A stretch of DNA of 64,000 bases, taken from contig JACTAT010000273.1 in the NCBI GenBank assembly GCA_014526335.1, positions 434,001-498,000 on the forward strand. Reading direction: 5' to 3'. The notes below the pieces were generated by a model that saw only the letters and a program-made list of their open reading frames with translations, had not been told where the DNA came from and ran no database searches. How positions within the stretch are numbered: the first letter of the stretch is position 1; the number at the start of each line of letters is the position of its first letter. The DNA comes from Chrysaora quinquecirrha (taxonomy: Eukaryota > Cnidaria > Scyphozoa > Semaeostomeae > Pelagiidae). Position numbers and translations under genes: made by a program. Positions 58,566 to 64,000 of this stretch are shown here, piece after piece.

Positions 58566-59990
58566 AATATAAATATATAATATATTATAAATCATATACT
58601 CTGGATCTAAGCAATACAGGCAACTTGTGCCTTGTAGAACCTATATACGCTATATCTTTGCAAAAGCTACATCTCTCTAGCAACAATCAAAATTTGAAGA
58701 CAATGGCAATTAAATTGCTTCACCTTCCAAAATGCACTATTTTCACAAATATCTGTACACTATACACCAAACCTACCTTATAAAAAACTATACAAGGGGT
58801 CTTTCAAATGACGCCAATTAAAGCGCCTACAGAACATTTCCCCCTATATCAATCTTTTCATATTGCAGTACTATGATGATGACAACTTCATCTATATCAG
58901 AAGGTATGATTTTGTAAACTTAGCATTTGCAATTATTTCACACTTGTGCAACACTGGTAGCACGCTCGCCTCTTCAAATACATGGTGGACACAGATTTAC
59001 AAATAACTAGGTACACGCTCTGGCAATATCATGGAAACATATACATCTCAGGTCACATGGGACGTGCAGCTTGTAGTGCTCATGTGTGAAGAAATGCATT
59101 GTGAAGAAAAGTACATGAGATTGATGGAAAACATTTCTTAAGGAAAGCAGAGTAAGGAGATAAAGGAATGGGAGTTGGGTTGAATGAGAAGGTTGAATTC
59201 AGATTAGTGCTTCCTGTCCCCCGAAGGTTTCCTCGAATACTGGAAATGCGGAAATTGTGCGCAGATGGGAGAAGTTGCCGAACAGCAGATTATTCTTTGA
59301 AAAGAGGGGTTGCACTGATATTCTGTTTGGAGTATGTTGTAGTAATATTTGTTGAGAAGGGTAAGTGTGATTTGTTTTGTTTCGAATGGAAGAGAATGTC
59401 GGGAGTAGCAATGATGCATCTGGGAAAGTAACTTGAATACGTAAGTTGCAATCATAGCCGCAGGTATGCTTCCAGATACAGTGAAGCAATAAATCAATAC
59501 CACTTCGTCATAGTGGAAGGTAGTGCATGTCTCTTGCAGACACATCTGTTAGCATATGTTAGGCACAATATTAGGTACAATAGATGATATTCATTTAAAA
59601 GAGGAGGTGCTTTAAGGCGAATAAGAGTAAACGGTTGCCATTGAATAAGAGTTTGTTGTTGGTGTAGGGAAAGATTTTTTGGATGAGAAACAAATAGAAG
59701 AGGCGGACGCCATTGTTTATAGCACTTGAATGCGTAAATAACAATCCTAGAGGAACCATTGTTGAATATTTCCGATAGGGTGCTGCTAGAGCTATGCTGT
59801 GGGAGAAAGTGGAGGATGGGTGTGGCATGGAATGGTTGATGTTGAAAGAATAATTTTCTGCAGTTGTCTTTTGGCTGGAAAGTGCTGTTGATGCAGAGGA
59901 AACCTTCGTATTAGCTGCTCTGTGACCAGTAGGAAAGTCAGAAATACTGATCTGGCAGGGGTATCATGGGGTGCGCCCGCTCACTGTAGC
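58566..59990. other. no gene seen
   Basis: An AT-rich TATA-type stretch lies near 58,566-58,600. Frames of up to 113 codons (59,168-59,545, both strands) overlap each other and show no domain. Nothing was recognised. Confidence 0.35.
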
Positions 59991-59995
59991 AGGTT

Positions 59996-60365
59996 GTGTT
60001 CGTTCAAAAAGACGAACCAAGAATTCTTTCCTTCGATTATCGAAAAAACAGAAACTATACACAACCAAGCTATACGAATAGTTGAAGGATTTTTTCGCTT
60101 TGGCTGATTGTTATAAACAGAACTATTGCCCTGCCTTTCAGTCCTGGGGAAGGGTTAAGGAAAGGGTCCCCGAATGTGTTCGTTCAAAGAAACAAACCAA
60201 GAATTTTCTCCTTCGAATATCGTAAAAACAAACAGAAATTATACACAACCAAGCAAAACGAATAATCTTAATAGCTAAAGGACTTTTCCCCTAAAGCTGA
60301 TTGTAAAAAGCAGAACTATTGCCCTGTCTTTCAGTATTTCAGGAGGGATTAGGAAAGGGGATTAT
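59996..60365. repeat. two ~180-190-bp tandem units
   Basis: TGTGTTCGTTCAAA is followed by ACCAAGAATT, TTATCG-type words, ACTATACACAACCAAGC and GAACTATTGCCCTG. The set occurs at 59,996-60,173 and again at 60,174-60,365, with indels and ~15% differences. Confidence 0.85.
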
Positions 60366-60425
60366 TCCCGCTGGGAAAACAACAGATCCATTGTTCTTCA
60401 TGGCACGAAATTCTAGATCATAGAA

Positions 60426-60607
60426 GGGTGAGCCCCAATTACCCTAGAAGCGGGAGCACGTTTGACAAGAATGATTTGCAACTCTACGCCTACCCCACAG
60501 GCGGCAACTTTAGGTGTAAGCGCCAGCACCGTAGCTTCTACGGTGAGAGAGGAGTTAGCGTGACAAAACGGTGTCATGATCCCCTTACTACTTTAGTATA
60601 TAAGAAG
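60426..60607 (+). repeat. SINE-like unit, relative of 25719-25895
   Basis: Begins GTGAGCCCCAATTACCCT and ends CTACTTTAGTATATAAG, as in the unit beside the KDZ element. It contains a small foldback, GCACCGTAGCTTCTACGGTG. Confidence 0.5.
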
Positions 60608-60662
60608 AGAGGATGTGGAAGACTCGTAAATAAGATTGAAAGTTAGGGGCAGCTCAGTATAA

Positions 60663-61065
60663 CAGGATGTCAAGCTTAAGCTTGACCGAATAAAAACATC
60701 TCTTAAGGATGGATTTGTAAAATTTATTTTTGTTGCCGAGTCTGCTGTTGATGAGGGTGGTCCCAAAAGAGAGCTGTTCAATCTGATAAACCAGGAAATT
60801 TTGTCATCATCACTTTTTATTGGTCAAGAAGGCAGAGCATTTGCTCAAAACTTGCCAGCTTTTGCAAAAAAAGGAGTAATATACATATGGTCTCTGTTGT
60901 GGCCTGGAGCCAAGGTCCCTAAGCATTCTCGTCTCCAATTGTTCAGTACATTCTGAATGAAAACCTAGACCTGGTTACATGCCCTATATCATGAATTCCA
61001 AATACAATTGTCAAAGACAATTTGCAAGCTATTGAAAGTATGACAGATGCTGATATGTATTTATC
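60663..61065 (+). pseudogene. HECT ubiquitin-ligase domain fragment
   Basis: The frame 60678-60956 contains FVAESAVDEGGPKRELFNLI and EILSSSLFIGQ, the N-lobe hallmark of HECT E3 domains ('DEGGPRRE-F'), most like G2E3-type multicopy invertebrate ligases. A frameshift near 60,930 leads to ILNENLDLVTCP and KDNLQAIESMTDADMY. The C-lobe with the catalytic Cys is absent, so the copy is a dead exon-sized fragment. Confidence 0.75.
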
Positions 61066-61278
61066 ATGTATTTCTAAGTCCCTGTTTATATGAGGCGGGT
61101 TGACTCGGCTAGGCGGGTTGGCACATTGCAGGCATTTACATGGGAAGATACTGGCAAGGTAATTCATGTCCCGCTGCGCCATGTTGGCCTCTTTATCCGT
61201 ATCGTTCATGAGACTAACGAAATTTCGGCGCCAAAATTATGATAATTCAGATTTATTCAGCTCAGCAGCGATCAGTTT

Positions 61279-62623
61279 TTCCAACATTTTTCAACAAGAT
61301 GTCACACAACACCTCGACAACTCGTTTAATCGCTTTATTGATTACACAATTAACTGGTTTCTTCGCCCTTGTACTTCATCTTCAAGGCTTGTTGATCTTG
61401 TGGGTGATACATCAAAAACAAATGAATGACAAATTTCTTGCTCTCCAAGCAAGAAATCGAAGCAGATATCTTCAGAGAGCAAGGAAATATCGAGAAAGAA
61501 ATCTGAACCGAAAAAAGAGATTGCGATGGTACAATCCTGGGAGGACAGAAGACTGGTGGAGAAAAATTTTTGGAGGAGAAGCACCAGAAAATTGTATGGA
61601 GAAAAAATTTTCGCATCACAAGGGAAAATTTTTTTCTCCTCTTGGAAGAATTGCAGCCATATTTGACACCAGATCCAAAATCTCCCAACTATCGAGCCTT
61701 GAGCGCAGAAAAGAAACTTGCTGTGACTTTATATTATTTGAAAGACACTGGGTCATTGCAGATGACAGCAAATACATTTGGGCTTGCAGTACCAACTGTT
61801 TCAAATGTTCTGTTTCAAGTGTGCAAAACAATTGCAACTATACTTGGTCCCAAATACATTTCTTTACCAAAGAATGAAGATGAAATGAGAAGAAAAGTTG
61901 CAGAATTTGAAGGGAAATTTGGCATGATCCAGGCATTTGGATGCATTGATGGGACTCATGTGGCTGTAAAAAAGCCACTTGAACATTCACAAGATTTTTA
62001 CTCATACGAAGGGTATCATTCTTTAAATGTGCAAGCTGTTTGCGATTTCAAGGGCATGTTTATGGACGTAGACTGTCGTTGGCCAGGCAGTGTGCATGAT
62101 GCAAAAGTTTTCTCAAATTCTCAAATCAGCAGGAAATTGAGAGATGCAACACTGCCTGGAACTTTTCAAACAGTGATTCCAGGATTTGTGAAAGTTCCTA
62201 ACTATCTAATCGGTGATCCAGCATATCCACTGTTGCCTCATTGCATGAAAGAATTTGATTCATGTGACAGTAATGATAAAGTGGTTTTCAACAACTTGCT
62301 CCGGTCTGCCAGAAACCCAATTGAGTGTGCTTTTGGTCGCCTCAAAGCAAGATGGGCAGTTCTTACCAAAAAAATTGATTTAAACCTAACAATAGTTCCA
62401 ACTGTAATTTTTTCTTGTTTTATAGTACACAATTTTTGCGAAAAAAAACAAGACATATATTGATGAAGAAACTGTCAAATCCCAAATTCAAGTAGCAAGA
62501 GTAACAGAGGAAAAGAGCTTGCCTGACCCAATATATTCATGTGACAATAGTGAAGGTGAACTTGTCAGAGACATTCTAACAAAGTATGTGGCACTCAACC
62601 TTCCTGTTTACCTGGTACCTTGA
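61279..62623 (+). pseudogene. Harbinger transposase (HARBI1-like nuclease), two frameshifts
   Basis: I take the start at ATG 61279 (MSHNTSTTRLIALLITQLTG) or 61422; the N-terminus has a hydrophobic stretch and then an Arg-rich one (RKYRERNLNRKKRLRWY). A one-base shift near 61,595 moves to the main frame: TRENFFLLLEEL, FGCIDGTHVAVKKP (Asp), DCRWPGSVHDAKVF, YLIGDPAYPLLPH (Asp) and RNPIECAFGRLKARW (Glu), a complete DDE core. A second shift at the A8 run 62441-62448 truncates the apparent end. Beyond it the frame continues (DEETVKSQIQVARVTEE) to TGA at 62621-62623. The family normally cuts and pastes with a 3-bp target. Confidence 0.88.
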
Positions 62624-62731
62624 GGGTAATAGAAGCATGAACTTTTTTGATTGAGTTAATAAGTGCTATTTAAAGAGGTTGTTTGAAATTTTATTATTTA
62701 TTGATCTTTTTTGAAACCTGACTAAGAAAAT

Positions 62732-63869
62732 TCACAGGGTTGTAGCACAGTGTGTGTTAAGTAAGGAATAAGTAAGAATGTTCAAAAGTTTTTCACATTT
62801 GGTAAAAGTCTTTGTCAGCAGTCCCTGCACTTGGTCCCATGCATTATTTCCATAAATTCCAGGTACAGGCTGTACAGCTATGGCACCATGATTTTGGTAA
62901 AATAAGTTTTGATGCACTGGCTGATTTTGATTTGGCATATTTGCAGAAATCATGGCATGTGCAAGCATTTCAATGGATTTACAAATGCTGTTACCCAGCT
63001 GATTCATGGATGAACTTACATTCCCATGAGCTGTGTTGAATATTTCTGATGATTGGCGGACAGAATTGGCTAATTCACGGCGAATATCTTTGTCTTCCCT
63101 TGATTCAGCAAGAAAAATTTGGTCTCTTTGGGCAGACCACAATGTTTTCTCCAGATATTTTCTTTTATTGTCAATCAAACGAGGCACTGTACTGGCAGAA
63201 GCTGGCCTTTTTCTTGTTTTTAATGGGTCGGCATCTGTTTCACTTGCTTTTGGTGAATCTCTTTCTGGTGTTGCTTGCTCTTCATCCTCATCATTGTAAA
63301 GAGAAGAATTTTCATCCTGAACTGGAGACTCACTTAATTCTGGTAAGTTTTCTATCACTTCAAGTTCAGGAGGTGCCAAGGAGCTCACTCCAAAGCCAAG
63401 GGGCTCTGTTGCAGCAGAACCACCCCAAATACTAACCAAATCATCATAAAACTCGTATACAAATTTACCACTACCACTCCTGGTTCCAGCTGTAACTGCT
63501 TTCGAGAAATTCTTACGAATTTGCTTCAATTTTTCAACAATTCGATTGTGACCCTTCTTTATACTGTTTGCTTCCGCTTTTGCTTTTTTCGAAAAATCTT
63601 CCCTCCTCCTTCGTTAATTCGCCTAGTGGTATTAGTGATATCGAGATCTCTTTAGGCCCGAAATACTCTCTTTCAACATAAATTCTTGCCATGTCTTCTC
63701 TTACTGCTGGATATAAAGCAGGCCGGTCACTATCAAAATCCAGACCTTGAAACTCCGATTTGATTTTGTACTCCTTCAAACACTTTATTAGATCGCCCAC
63801 CATTTGTGAGGTCCACTTAAATTGCTTGCTTGTTGATGATTCAAGAGAACTATTGGAGTTGGTCGCCAT
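62732..63869 (-). pseudogene. SANT/Myb-like Harbinger accessory DNA-binding protein, one frameshift
   Basis: ATG at 63869 begins MATNSNSSLESS. The SANT-like segment FKWTSQMVGDLIKCLKEYK follows, then RPALYPAVREDMARIYVE and FGPKEIS. After a shift at the A6 run (plus-strand T run 63584-63589) the second frame gives KQIRKNFSKAVTAGTRSGSG, FVYEFYDDLVSIWGGS, an acidic linker, KRKYLEKTLWSAQRDQIF and a Gln/Asn-rich tail. Harbinger Myb-like proteins carry the transposase to the nucleus and to the element ends. It converges with the transposase. Confidence 0.78.
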
Positions 63870-64000
63870 TTTGTGAAGTAAGGTGGTGTTGTTGAGTAGC
63901 GTGCCAAAAAGGCTTTGTAAGGGATACATACATCAACGTTTTGAAATCTGCACAGATGGTATAATCTTGAGAAAATGGGTACAAAATCCGAACTTTTATT

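Larger units (their letters stand above)
61078..64000. mobile_element. PIF/Harbinger DNA transposon (runs past the window end)
   Basis: Two genes converge: a DDE_Tnp_4 transposase (+) and a SANT/Myb-like accessory protein (-), the classic two-gene layout of PIF/Harbinger elements. A likely left end starts near 61,078 with TCCCTGTTTATATGAGGCGG. The matching right end was not found up to 64,000, so it is probably outside the window. Confidence 0.75.

Overview
The window looks like nuclear DNA of an invertebrate animal, possibly a cnidarian. It is AT-rich and densely packed with decayed mobile elements, and its genes carry GT-AG introns. The mix (Penelope-like, LINE, KDZ, ISL2EU-like and Harbinger elements, DUF6589-like and RecQ-like multicopy genes) is familiar from anthozoan-type genomes, but the species is inferred only from this flavour. 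I see no rRNA gene, no CRISPR array and no convincing single-copy housekeeping gene.

Layout. 1-5 kb: two tandem-repeat arrays, a fragment of a Polinton-like structural gene and a broken transposase-like gene. 5.2-7.7 kb: a Penelope-like element with inverted terminal copies and a hammerhead-like core. 7.9-8.8 kb: a nonautonomous element with a perfect 9-bp target duplication, inserted in an already broken gene. 9.4-15.2 kb: short tandem repeats, a LINE fragment and a nearly complete minus-strand LINE whose ORF1 and ORF2 share one frame across a single TAG. 15.3-20.5 kb: a DUF6589-like pseudogene bracketed by two segments that also bracket a RecQ-like pseudogene at 44.9-48.3 kb. 20.5-25.9 kb: old repeats, a LINE 3' end, nested direct repeats and a SINE-like unit.

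The centrepiece is 25,971-42,012, read here as one ~16-kb KDZ-type (Kyakuja/Dileera/Zisupton) DNA transposon. It has terminal inverted repeats and two converging intron-rich genes: a 19-exon gene for an 829-residue OTU + zinc-finger + ULP1 protein (plus strand, every splice phase consistent, no disruption) and a ~12-exon KDZ transposase (minus strand). Intron 11 of the OTU-ULP1 gene holds a 12-copy, 157-bp tandem array in which the start of the TIR is repeated.

42-53 kb: satellites, a GC-rich island, the RecQ-like pseudogene, a SWIM zinc-finger gene, an unrecognised protein and a decayed THAP-DDE transposase. 53,939-58,026: a compact ISL2EU-like element with TIRs, an intact 501-residue THAP-DDE transposase and a converging SWIM-YqaJ-PHD gene with one frameshift. 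58-61 kb: a Penelope fragment, repeats and a HECT-domain fragment. 61.1 kb to the window end: a PIF/Harbinger element with converging transposase and DNA-binding-protein genes. In three of the DNA transposons two genes converge, usually a transposase plus an accessory nuclease, protease or DNA-binding protein.
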